A stretch of 64,000 nt of DNA, from positions 13,260,515-13,324,514 of the forward strand of contig OX104131.1 in assembly GCA_944470555.2 (NCBI GenBank), given 5' to 3'. Origin of the DNA: Heterobilharzia americana (Eukaryota; Platyhelminthes; Trematoda; Strigeidida; Schistosomatidae). The position numbers and the translations under genes were made by a program. Every line of letters starts with the position of its first letter. The stretch's first letter is position 1. The notes beneath the pieces were generated by a model that saw only the letters and a program-made list of their open reading frames with translations, did no database searches and was not told the origin of the DNA. Positions 37,001-46,800 of this stretch are shown here, piece after piece.

Positions 37001-38060
37001 TGGAAAATACTCGATAAACCGATTGTCCAAATCTCTTCTACTTTAAAGTATTTTAGACTGTTTTAACGCTCACTTTGAAATAAGTTGAGTTACTTTAAAA
37101 GTGACCGTTCCTTGCAGTAATTAGATTGTTCAGGCTGACTCGGGGGTACCTTAAGCACGCATTTTTAGGTCAAAAGACTGATGAATTAGTACAAACTAAT
37201 TGTACAGTTTGTAGATGACTTACAAGATGAAGCTTTAGTTTTCACAGTTATCATAGCTCAATGACGTCCCATACCATGTGAACTGAGGACACATTGGAGA
37301 ACCCCAAGTTTGGCTGACATATGTGCTGTCTAACAAACAGTTGTCTACATCGATAAAAAAATACTAACTAAATGATTTCAACTGTAAGAAATCCCCACTC
37401 CTATGAAGATGATAGTTCTGAAGTAAGAATAGAATTTATTGAAATGTCTTCGCACTACTTTATTAGTTTATAAGTAATATCTTATATACGACAACTGGAC
37501 ATATCATTCAGGAACTTAAAAGTCCATTCAAATTAACTAGGCAGATTTAAGAGATTTGCGTGGAATGTAACTGTGCTAGGCCCAGAAGGAATGATCTCTG
37601 TGATTATTGTGGTCAATCTGCTGATCACTGACTATAGTCAGTCCTATCTGCTCATATCTTTGAGTCATATATCTTTTAGGACATACGATATCCTTTGTTT
37701 ACAGCAGGAGTAGGTGAATAAGGAATAAAATATCTAAAATACCTATCTATCTTCCACAATACACATTTAGTTTTACAGTAGCATGGATTCAGCAGTAGTC
37801 TGAAGATAACCAATCAGATTACTATAGGAATTTAAAAAACAGGAACGACCAGTGGGAAAATTCGTACACACCCATGTACATCTCATGACTTGAGTAAACA
37901 TTATATGTTTTAATTAATTTCTACGTAAATTGTCTGCCTGGAAAATCGCAAACTATCATACTAAGTGAGAAGATGATACAACTATGGATGGATGTTTCTG
38001 TGTGAAGTGAATGAAGTCTAGCAATCAATTATGTCAATTCCTTCGACATTTTGACTAAAG
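32850..38060. other. Long stretch without a recognised gene
   Basis: Five kilobases of AT-rich sequence with short, scattered frames only. A long AT microsatellite is at 33952-34027. I found no domain, RNA gene or intact mobile element. Confidence 0.45.
33952..34027. repeat. (AT)n microsatellite
   Basis: About 38 AT units with one ACAT interruption near 34000. Confidence 0.95.
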
Positions 38061-38186
38061 ATTGTTATTCTTATTTATTGACATACTTTCATTGTTTTGT
38101 TGGATCGAACTATTCAACCTCTATCGGCATATTGGCACCTATGCGGATGCCTCGGTATTGCCTGAATGTTGGTCATGACAAATCCG

Positions 38187-38346
38187 TTGGTTGTGGCTAG
38201 CAAAAGCATCCAGGACGCACGTCTCGCCCTATTTGGGACTCATCAGCCGGGTGTACCTGCACCCCAGTGGTGTTGTCCCCACCGGGACTCGAACGTCGTA
38301 CCCATCGTTCCAAACGCCAAGGCGTTATCCGCTATGTCATGGAGGA
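38187..38346 (-). mobile_element. Smalpha-type SINE
   Basis: Full-length in plan on the minus strand: a tRNA-like head (ATAGCGGATAACGCCTTGGC and box-B-like ACGTTCGAGTCCC), CACCACTGGGGTGCAGGTAC, the hammerhead at 38200-38260, then TTTTGCTAGCCACAACC and a tail running on to about 38060. Part of the same tail recurs at 38390-38440. Confidence 0.8.
38200..38260 (-). ncRNA. Hammerhead ribozyme, Smalpha class
   Basis: Minus strand: GCAGGTACACCCGG, CTGATGAG, TCCCAAATAGGG, CGAGACGTGCGTC, CTGGATGC. The first core strand is exact. The second reads GAGA instead of GAAA, which is expected to damage catalysis. Stem I is CCGG/CTGG with one wobble pair; the predicted cut lies after GTC. Confidence 0.75.
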
Positions 38347-38462
38347 ACGAAAGGCACTTCTTGTACGACGGGTAGTAGTTATTACTATTAATTGACATAC
38401 TTGTTATTCTCCGTTGTTTTTTTTAGATCGAATTGTTCGACCTCGAACAACATCACTGGGCT

Positions 38463-38523
38463 GCAGGTACATCCAGCTGACGAGTCCCAAATAGGAAGAA
38501 ACGCGCATCCTGGATTCTTCTGC
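38463..38523 (+). ncRNA. Hammerhead ribozyme, Smalpha class, core intact
   Basis: Plus strand: GCAGGTACATCCAG, CTGACGAG, TCCCAAATAGGA, AGAAACGCGCATC, CTGGATTCTTCTGC. CTGACGA and GAAA are both intact, stem I CCAG/CTGG is perfect, stem III is the minimal CGCG type, and the cut is expected after ATC. One stem II closing pair (G with A) is lost. The outer loop pieces GGTACAT and GGATTC match the Schistosoma hammerhead known for its tertiary loop contact. The tRNA-like head is missing, so this is a 5'-truncated SINE. Confidence 0.85.
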
Positions 38524-39309
38524 TAGCCACAACCGACCAATTTATCATGAAACTTGTTGTTTTTTCCCCACAATTTCTGCTTATCAATCACTATCAACAA
38601 CAAATATATTCTTTGTGATAAGATTTCCAATGTTAACTTGAATGATTTCAATGAAAGGTTGCCACAGAGAACATCATCTATAGAAACTTATAGGTCTAGG
38701 GTAGAATCGATTGATTTTTAGAAGAGATAAGTTCCATATCCATGGGACAAAAGTACATCATTTTTCTAACCACTTTATCAATGCAACTTGCTGGCGTGAT
38801 AATTGCCAGCGAAAACCAATTTATTAATTTCAACTCTGCAGACAGAATAGCTGACTTTTAAAGATACTGTTAAATAAGTTCAAGCGTTTACTATTTCTAT
38901 ACCAAAATAAATATTCTAGATATCCTTCAGTGGTTGAACAAAAGTAACTGAAGGTCACTAAGTGACCAATCAGATAAGCCTGACTTCTGATTGGTGGATT
39001 AAAATCAAAGTCCAACGGATTTAGCTTATGTTTTAAAACTGGATAGGGTAGACTCAATCTCCTGAGAATCTCGTATCTCAGTAAACGATAAAAAGACTAG
39101 GAAGCAATAGCTTTCCTTTTGATTAATTCAATCGGCCTTTTCTCATTTCAATACAAGTCTACCTCTAAATGGGTTAATTGTTTCATCTTCACGTATGGTG
39201 CTGAAGAGAGATGACTGTAAAACCGTTTGAATATTCCATATAGGGAATAAATAACTTTCTGTAGCCCATCAATTCTCAACTACTATTCACTTGAAAATAA
39301 GCACTCATT

Positions 39310-39385
39310 GCAAATACTTCCAATGAGAAAGATATTTACCCAAATGATGAGTCCTGAATGGGACGAAAACACACTTCAACAAAAC
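39310..39385 (+). mobile_element. Smalpha fragment, decayed
   Basis: ATGATGAGTCCTGAATGGGACGAAAAC recalls the two core strands and stem II of a Smalpha hammerhead, but stem I and the post-cleavage strand are gone. Confidence 0.45.
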
Positions 39386-39937
39386 GCGACCGACCTGCTC
39401 TGCTCAGCTTATTCATTTATATCAACAGAAGCAAATGGATAAAGCATTCGTTGTCTAAGAACTAATACAAAACCTAGTAGTTCTAGGTGTTCAGCATGGC
39501 TGATTTACAATGGATACGTAAACATAACGAGAATAACAGTTCACTTTGTCATATTAGACAGAATATTTCAACCACATTTCTCAAACTATGATGAGACCTT
39601 ATGTTGGAAGGCAGCACTGATGGTAGACAAAGTTGATTATAGCACTCCGTTAGCTGAGCTGTAGAATTCAATAGGTAGCCAGCTGTTGGACTTATTTCCA
39701 TTAAGGTATGCTGTGACCAACTGCTGTCTCAAAGTAGGGAGGGACATCCTTCTCGGCTCTATATCACACCAACGTCTTGTTTCCTTAAATCAGAAACCAA
39801 TTATATTTCTGTAACAGTTAACTGTTCTATAACTTTCAAAGTGCTATGAGATATATGGAGTTTGTAGACTAATTTAGAAAATGATAAGTTATCAGATTTG
39901 GTCAATTTTATACTATGTTTCATGGTGGTGTTAGTTA

Positions 39938-40303
39938 CGGACCGACATAAAGTGGAAATCTGGGAGCAGTGAATAGCTGATTCGTCATAGTTAGGGACTC
40001 CTCACCAGTATTCATCAACAATTCAACCCAAGGTGGAATGTAGAACCTTTGAGTTGAGACTGAATTACTTTCTAGTGCTCATCCGTGATATGCTTCTAGA
40101 TGGAGTTCCTGAAGTTCTCATAAGAGGCCGTGACCTGTAGGGTTAACAAAGTCTGATGTTAAGACAATTACTCATTGATCGCATTGGATAATATTTGCAG
40201 TATATCATCAATCAACAGGCTTTAAAAATGTGGAGAGTTGATTTCCGATTGAGTGGCTAAATAGTAAAGTTTTGAGGGAGTTGTGGAGATTTTGAAATAT
40301 TTC
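39938..40303. mobile_element. Palindromic hammerhead repeat, copy 3 (left arm, spacer, start of right arm)
   Basis: The left arm (-), 39938-40075, on the minus strand reads ATACTGGTGAGGAGTCCC, ATGACGAATCAGC, TATTCACTGCTCCCAG. The spacer 40080-40230 contains GTTCCTGAAGTTCTCATAAG and matches the spacer of 40304-40888 in the same orientation. At 40240-40260 a right-arm tRNA-like head begins (GATTGAGTGGCTAAATAG) and is cut off about 45 bp before the next copy starts. Confidence 0.6.
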
Positions 40304-40355
40304 AAGTTGTTATTCATCGTAGACTGACATCAGTTGGAGGAACAAAGGAAACCCA

Positions 40356-40408
40356 GGAGCACTGGACAGCTGTTTCGTCCTAGTATGGGACTCCTCAGCA
40401 GTGCGCAC
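40356..40408 (-). ncRNA. Hammerhead ribozyme, second class, intact
   Basis: Minus strand: GTGCGCACTG, CTGAGGAG, TCCCATACTAGGA, CGAAACAGCTGTC, CAGTGCTCC. Core strands CTGAGGA and GAAA are intact, stem I GCACTG/CAGTGC is six perfect pairs, stem II GTCC/GGAC is perfect, and stem III is the self-complementary CAGCTG. The cut is predicted after GTC, between 40365 and 40364. Stem and loop sequences differ from the Smalpha class. Confidence 0.8.
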
Positions 40409-40781
40409 CCACGACCCACACCAGCAGGGATCGAACCCGCGACCCTCAGGTTCCGCGGCCAGCGCGTTGCCATTGAGCCACTGGGTCAGAACCCGATGCT
40501 CCATATTTCCAACTTCTGTTAGTTCATTGGTGCTCATTGGTGACTAGCTTCGAGAAGTATTCCCGAAGTTCCAATTAGAAGTCGTGACCGGTGGAGTCAA
40601 AGCCTGATGGTCGTGAGGACAGATACTCATCGATGACATTGGGTAGCGGTTGCGCTATATCGTGAGCTAACAGAAGTTGGAAATATGGAGCATCGGGTTC
40701 TGACCCAGTGGCTCAATGGCAACGCGCTGTCCGCGGAACCTGAAGGTCGCGGGTTTGACCCCTGCCGGTGTGGGGTCGTGG

Positions 40782-40834
40782 GTGCGCACTGCTGAGGAGT
40801 CCCATACTGGGACGAAACAGCCGTCCAGTGCTTC
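40782..40834 (+). ncRNA. Hammerhead ribozyme, second class, intact
   Basis: Plus strand: GTGCGCACTG, CTGAGGAG, TCCCATACTGGGA, CGAAACAGCCGTC, CAGTGCTTCC. All core bases are present, stem I has six pairs, and stem II is GTCCC/GGGAC, one pair longer than in the partner arm, with a compensated end. Stem III is CAGCCG, weaker than in the partner. The cut is predicted after GTC. Confidence 0.8.
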
Positions 40835-40939
40835 CAGGTTTCTTTTGTTCCTCCAACTGATGTCAGTCTACGATGAATAACAACTTCAAATAGTAAAGTG
40901 TTTATCGCAAGACCTAAATGTCTTCGCTTAGGGTCCTTG

Positions 40940-41052
40940 GCGGGGTCATGGAGACACACTGCCTGGGGGACGCATAGTGGAACGAAATGACTACCTGGTG
41001 CTCTCAGACATTCTGTTTTTCTTTAACTGATGTCAGCCTTTGATAAACACCT
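40940..41052 (+). mobile_element. Hammerhead SINE arm, decayed
   Basis: ACACTGCCTGGGGGACGCAT, GTGGAACGAAATGACTACC, TGGTGC, then the AACTGATGTCAGCC tail. It is a single right-type arm 50 bp after copy 4; the first core strand is destroyed. Confidence 0.55.
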
Positions 41053-41231
41053 CAAGATCAATAAATTCCTAAATGAAGTTTATTTTAATTGCCTAAATGT
41101 TGAGAATTATGATGAAATAATTTCGACTGATTCAGCCTTTTTGCCATAAATTATAATTAGATGAAATTGGTCAGTCAATCAATAGTTAGACAGTAAAACC
41201 AGTAGATAAAGGTGAAAAGGAAATGGTTCAG

Positions 41232-41422
41232 TGGAAAATGATTTTACAGTAAAGTCAACAAGAAAATTAATTTCTCTACCATTAGAGTTTTATGTAAGAC
41301 AATGCAATTCTTATCAGCCATCGTTTCATTTATTCAAATATTTCTCTAAAGATTTGTTGGATAAATTTTTATCAGAGAATCAAGATCAATTCATTATCCG
41401 GAGAATAAACTATGCTTCAAGA
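41232..41422 (+). CDS. Possible orphan exon, unidentified
   Basis: Open segment between a possible acceptor (GGTTCAG) and a possible donor (TCAAGA|GTTAAG). The translation looks protein-like (LISLPLEFYVRQCNSYQPSF, then HLFKYFSKDLLDKFLSENQD, then FIIRRINYASR), with mixed hydrophobic and charged residues and ordinary codon use for this AT-rich genome. Beyond the donor the frame runs into repeat-like DNA up to 41611. I do not recognise the protein. It could be an exon of a gene whose other exons lie elsewhere, or a chance frame. Confidence 0.3.
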
Positions 41423-41424
41423 GT

Positions 41425-42625
41425 TAAGTGGTTGGAGACTATGAACAGGAAGCCTTGTTACACCCAAGTTTCTTGTTTGTTGGCACTCCCCAGCAACGAA
41501 TATATGCTACCTTGGAGACACTTAAGCCACCCTCACAGATTTGAACCTATGTCACTTAGTTCAGAGGGCAGAGATGTTAGTGTTGTTCTGGAGACGACTG
41601 GGATCCATTAGGGTTGGATTAGAGGCTGTCAGCATGATATGCTGAACCTATGTTTCACGCTTGTCATCATTTATCACCATGGTGCATATGGATCTTTGAG
41701 AGAATACAGTTTTTCATACACGTGACTTTTGCAAGCTATATTACCGGTTATTTGTCAGTGTTTCCTGTTAGTTCTCATTTGCACAGTTATGTAACACTTA
41801 TAGTTACACCTTATTGATGGATGCCAACAATATTCAATTCTCTATCACCCGGAAACAAATATAGTCAACCAAACTGTAGCATTATGTTTTTATGATGATA
41901 GTTTCGTTATCATTCTCAGCAAAGCACAGAGAGAACGTATAATCCCTGTCATGTTCATTTCGGAATCATTTACTCTTCACTCAGCACTTCGCAGGTAAAC
42001 AAATTTCGAATGGAACCAGAAGAACACCTGTCCAACGGCGATGTGAATTAACATATTTGAACGATTCTTTCCAACCGCCAGAAACCTCTGAATTATCTAA
42101 GGATTATCATTTTGACTATCTGAGATAGCCTAGGTTTAGCACACTAGCATTTCTACTGGGTGACGATTGAAGAAGGAATGAAAATTCGAACCGCGGCTGG
42201 ATTGTTGACTGTGGAGGACGGCTAGGTGGATGAAGCGTGATATCAGTCAAAGAGATGGCTCCTTGGTAACGTCACCGACTGTTATACAAGGTGATACGGG
42301 TTCCAACCTCACAGGAGACACCAGTTCCTTGAAGGTTGAAGAAATGTCTTACTGATGAGTTACCAAGTACATTACCCCATATCATTAAGGGTTTCCTGTC
42401 GATTACCCACAACCGACTGTCTGGTTGCAACTGTCATAAGTAGGTGACTTGCTGGAACATACTTGTCAAGCCAATCTTGAATGCTCAATCCATCCAAACA
42501 ATGAGTCACGCAGTTCGCCAAACTCTCTCTCCTCCCAACCACTCACAAGAGAACATAAAATTTGATGCCTATCATCCGTATATTTCAGACTATCTGATTT
42601 GTTTGTATATACAAGTGAATTACCT
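41425..42625. other. No gene recognised
   Basis: Repeat-like, with tRNA-like traces near 41545 (gatttgaacctatg) and a segment at 42240-42420 that resembles 7800-7930. Ends at the 5' border of LTR element A. Confidence 0.4.
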
Positions 42626-42875
42626 TGTAGCATTTTCTTTCACTGTATTGTGTTGATGTGTGTAACAACTCACTGAACATTGTTTGTTTAGTTGTACTAA
42701 AAAAGACTTTTTGCTCGCTCGTTGACTAATACAACATCCTGATATATACTTCTCGTTAACTCCTGATATTTACACTGTCTGACGCAGGTGGATCAGCAGT
42801 GTCGGGAATTATAAATAGGCGATAGTGTATCTGGACACGTATATAAAATTTGGAGTCAGATTTCAGAGCTCGACA
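42626..42875 (+). repeat. 5' LTR of element A
   Basis: TG...CA ends, 250 bp. A TATA-like TTATAAATAG at 42809-42818 could be the promoter, with transcription starting within the last 60 bp of the LTR. Confidence 0.92.
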
Positions 42876-42878
42876 AAC

Positions 42879-42895
42879 TGGTGAGCCCGACGTGA
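42879..42895 (+). promoter_or_regulatory. Primer-binding site, tRNA-Trp type
   Basis: TGGTGAGCCCGACGTGA, three bases after the LTR. It is complementary to the 3' end of eukaryotic tRNA-Trp except for one base (G for C at position 7). Use of tRNA-Trp is typical of the CsRn1 group. Confidence 0.75.
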
Positions 42896-43066
42896 TTAAA
42901 CTCTCGCAATTGAATACTGCAACCGGCCATTAATGACTGTATACAATACGGATATACATATATACTGAGAATTTCTTTGGCTGCTTTGTGGTAGGCATTG
43001 ACATACTTGTTTATCGTATTTTTCCTGCTCTTGTTCTTGAATATTTTTTTTGCTGTACCAGTACTG

Positions 43067-43882
43067 ATGTCCTTAAACTCTCATAATCAAGACTTTTCGA
43101 ATTTAGGGTCCGTGGGTGCCATTAATCTTCCTATGCCTTGTTTTAAGTTTAACGACCCGCAATTGTGGTTTGTCCGTCTAGAACATTTCTTCATGGCCAA
43201 TCATATAACTTCACAAAACACAAAGTTCGGATACACAAGCTCTGTTTTGCCGGAAGAAGTGGCTGAACAAGTAAGGGAGACACTACTAAAGCCCCACCCA
43301 GACACACCTTATGATGTTTTGAAGCAGGAGGTGCTGAAAGCTACTTCGTTATCTGACCAGAAGGCTGTCGATCAACTACTAAGTAGCATATGCCTCGGTG
43401 ACAGAACACCTTCACAACTTAAGCGACATATGCAAAGTCTGCTGAAAGATAGGAAAGTAGACAACCGTTTATTCTACCAGCTCTGGCTGCGGAGACTTCC
43501 TTCATGCATTCAGCAGATATTAGCTGTCGGAGATGCGGACATTGACATTGACAGGTTGGCTGACATCGCTGACCGTATGTACGAAAGGATGCCTAAACCG
43601 GTTGAAAGTATTGCTGAGCCAACGCAAAACGACCGAGTGGCCGCTTTAGAGAGGAAGATAGACATACTTACAGGACAACTGACGGCTTTGCAGTTAAACC
43701 GACGGTCACCGAAGTTCTGTAGAAGCAGATCCCGTAGTCGTGATAGGACCACGAGTAGAATTGCGTCTAAAAGTAGCACGTGCTGGTATCACAAGAAGTT
43801 TGGCAGTAAAGCACGTCGTTGTTTGTTACCATGCGACTTTAAAACCTTTTCATCGGGAAACGGAAAGGCCGGCGATCAGTGA
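43067..43882 (+). CDS. gag: Gag of element A
   Basis: 271 residues from the ATG at 43067 ([20 protein letters not shown]) to TGA 43880-43882. The frame is open 23 codons further upstream but has no ATG there. The N-terminal half ([14 protein letters not shown], then YDVLKQEVL and [14 protein letters not shown]) is the capsid-like Gag of this group. An Arg/Ser-rich stretch ([11 protein letters not shown]) precedes [18 protein letters not shown], a Cys-x2-His-x9-Cys-x3-Cys motif in place of the usual CCHC zinc knuckle. The frame is intact, with a -1 frameshift signal just before its stop. Confidence 0.9.
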   Translation: MSLNSHNQDFSNLGSVGAINLPMPCFKFNDPQLWFVRLEHFFMANHITSQNTKFGYTSSVLPEEVAEQVRETLLKPHPDTPYDVLKQEVLKATSLSDQKAVDQLLSSICLGDRTPSQLKRHMQSLLKDRKVDNRLFYQLWLRRLPSCIQQILAVGDADIDIDRLADIADRMYERMPKPVESIAEPTQNDRVAALERKIDILTGQLTALQLNRRSPKFCRSRSRSRDRTTSRIASKSSTCWYHKKFGSKARRCLLPCDFKTFSSGNGKAGDQ

Positions 43883-46800
43883 CGACTGCTGTCGCCGGCG
43901 TACAACAACACAGTCGTTTGTTTCGAGTGACGGATAGGAAGACTGGAGCTCAGTTTCTGGTTGACACTGGAGCGGAAGTGAGCGTGATCCCACCCACACC
44001 TTCCGAAAAACGCCATCCCAACCCAACTTTGGTACTACAAGCGGCAAATAGATCTGCTATTACTACATATGGGACCAGAATTTTGATCCTAGACATTGGC
44101 TTTCATACACCATTCCAGTGGGAATTCGTCATAGCTGACATATCGTCGCCTATCATTGGCATGGATTTCCTTCAACACTACGAACTATTGGTCGACTCTA
44201 GTCGCCATAGACTAGTCAGCCGTAATGGTGAATTTTCTATCACCGGTATCGCTACGGAGACAAAAACAATAAACTTAGTCGTAGCTCCAATAAACAACAC
44301 TTCCGAGTACGATATCCTTCTGCGAGAATTTCCCGAGCTCACTCAAACGGATTACACGAAGTCCTCTCCAAAACATACGGTGACGCACCATATTCTTACA
44401 AAAGGTCCTCCAGTCTCATCAAAACCTCGACGCTTAGACCCTAAAAAGCTGCAGATAGCAAAACAGGAATTTGATAAACTTCTAAAGTTGGGAGTTATAC
44501 GCCCTTCCAAAGCCCATGGTCATCACCCCTGCATATGGTACCTAAAAAAGCATCAGGGGAAATACGGCCTTGCGGTGATTATCGAGCGTTGAATAAGCGT
44601 ACGGTCCCTGATAAGTATCCAATTCCTCACATACATGATTTTATGAACTCTATGACAAAAGTAAATATTTTTTCCAAGATTGACCTCGTGCGAGCTTACT
44701 ATCACATTCCTGTGGAACCCAATGATGTTCCTAAGACGGCCATCACTACCCCTTCGGACTATTCGAATTTATTCGTATGCCGTTTGGTTTGACAAATGCT
44801 GCTCAAACATTCCAAAGATTTATAGATCAGGTACTCCATGGCTTACCTTTCGTCAGTGCATACATAGATGACTTAATAGTAGCTAGCGCATCTGAAACAG
44901 AGCACCTGCAACATCTGAGGACGCTTTTCGAACGACTGCGTGAATATGGCATTACAATCAATCCGCAGAAATGCGAATTTGGCAAGGAATCCCTACAGTT
45001 TTTGGGTCACATTGTTAATGCCAACGGTGTTAAACCGGTTCCGCAAGAAGTAGATGCAATTCGAGAATATCCTGTTCCAGACTCGTTTCGAAAGCTGCGA
45101 AGATTTCTGGGGTTAATAAACTTCTATCGACGTTTCATACCTAAATGTGCTGAAGTAGCCCAACCGCTGACAGATTTATTGCAAGGACGAGCCAAAGTGT
45201 TTCACATGACCCAAGCGGCCCATGATGCTTTTGACAAACTGAAGCTGGCTCTAAGTTCTGAAACTCTTCTCTCTCGTCGTGATTCAGAAGCACCACTAGC
45301 CATCATGACAGACGCTTCAAATGTTGCGGTAGGCGCAGTACTACAACAGTTTGTTCACGGTCAGTGGGAACCATTATCTTTCTTCTCGAAACGACTTAAT
45401 GCTTCTCAATCGCGATACAGTACATTCGGCAGAGAGCTACTGGCGATTTACTTGGCTATCAAGCACTTCAGATATATGCTCGAAGGGTACTCATTTATAG
45501 TATTCACCGACCATAAGCCACTCACAAAAGCAATTGATGCAAAGCATGACAACTACTCGCCCCGAGAAATTCGACATTTAGAATTTATTTCACAATTCAC
45601 TTCAGATATAAGGTATATCAAAGGCAGCAAAAATGAGGCAGCTGATGCTTTGTCTCGTATGTACGTAAACGTCTTAGAACGTGACCGTATTGACCTAGCA
45701 GAAATGGCAAAGTTGCAGGCCACGGATGAGGACTTGAAACATTTGAAAAACAATGTGAACACCTCATTACGTCTTGAAGAAGTGACACTTGATGACTCTG
45801 TATCCATCACCTGTGATGTATCCAAGGGTAAACCGCGCCCGTTTGTGCCGTTATCAATGAGACGATTAGTCTTCTCTAAGATGCATGGCATTTCACATCC
45901 TGGTATTCGAGCTACGGTGAAGTTAATTACTGACCGATACGTCTGGCCAAAGATGAATCGAGATCTTCGACAGTGGTCCAGAGCTTGTTTAGCGTGCCAG
46001 CGATCGAAAGTGCAAAGACATATTCTTTCACCTACGGGAAGATTTTCCCACCGGATGGCAGATTTGACCATATACACGTTGACATCGTTGGACCACTACC
46101 TCCGTCAAATGGTTTTAGCTACATTTTAACATGTGTAGACCGATTCACGAGATGGCCAGTGGCAATACCTCTGCAGGATATATCTGCCGAAACAGTAGCG
46201 AGAAATATCATCCAACACTGGATTTCTAACTTTGGTGTCCCAAGTGTCATCACCACAGATAGAGGTGCGCAGTTCGAGAGTAGTCTATTTCAACAGTTAA
46301 CTGAACTTCTCGGGATCAAGCGCATAAGAACCACTGCGTACCATCCTGCATCCAATGGTATTGTCGAAAGGTTCCATCGACAACTAAAAGCAGCACTGAT
46401 GGCAGTAAAGACTGATGACAAGTGGAGTGACAAATTACCACTAGTACTCCTTGGTATACGTTCGAGTGTCAAGCAGGACATTGGCTGCTGTACTGCTGAG
46501 TTAGTTTATGGAACTACTTTAAGATTGCCAGGAGAGTATTTTAACCCGGCAACAGACGTTCCACCGGACTTGACTAACTATGTACAACAACTACGGCGAC
46601 ACATGAGCACACTTCGACCTCAGTCCCCACGATACCGAGACAACCAAGTTTACGTACCTCAGTGCATCTCAAACTGCACTCACGTTTTCGTCCGACACGA
46701 CGGCGTACGAAAACCCTTACAGCCCCCGTATGAAGGACCTTTCAAGGTAATTAGTAAATCAGACAAAGTTGTCACGGTCGAACGCTCGGGTAGACGAGAA

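Larger units (their letters stand above)
40304..40888. mobile_element. Palindromic hammerhead repeat, copy 4 (complete: two arms and spacer)
   Basis: Arms 40304-40521 (-) and 40669-40888 (+) are reverse complements with roughly 94 percent identity by eye. Each has, from spacer outward, a tRNA-like head (GACCCAGTGGCTCAATGGC and box-B-like GGGTTTGACCCC or its variant), a hammerhead, and a tail ending GATGAATAACAACTT. The central spacer of about 147 bp is unique and non-palindromic, and recurs in copies 12779-13165, 18890-19270, 31345-31600 and 39938-40303. No coding sequence is present, so any mobility would depend on other elements. Confidence 0.75.

Noticed and set aside
43510..43779. Antisense frame over gag, and mirrored frames over pol
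   Set aside because: Shadow frames of the retroelement coding strand without own features.
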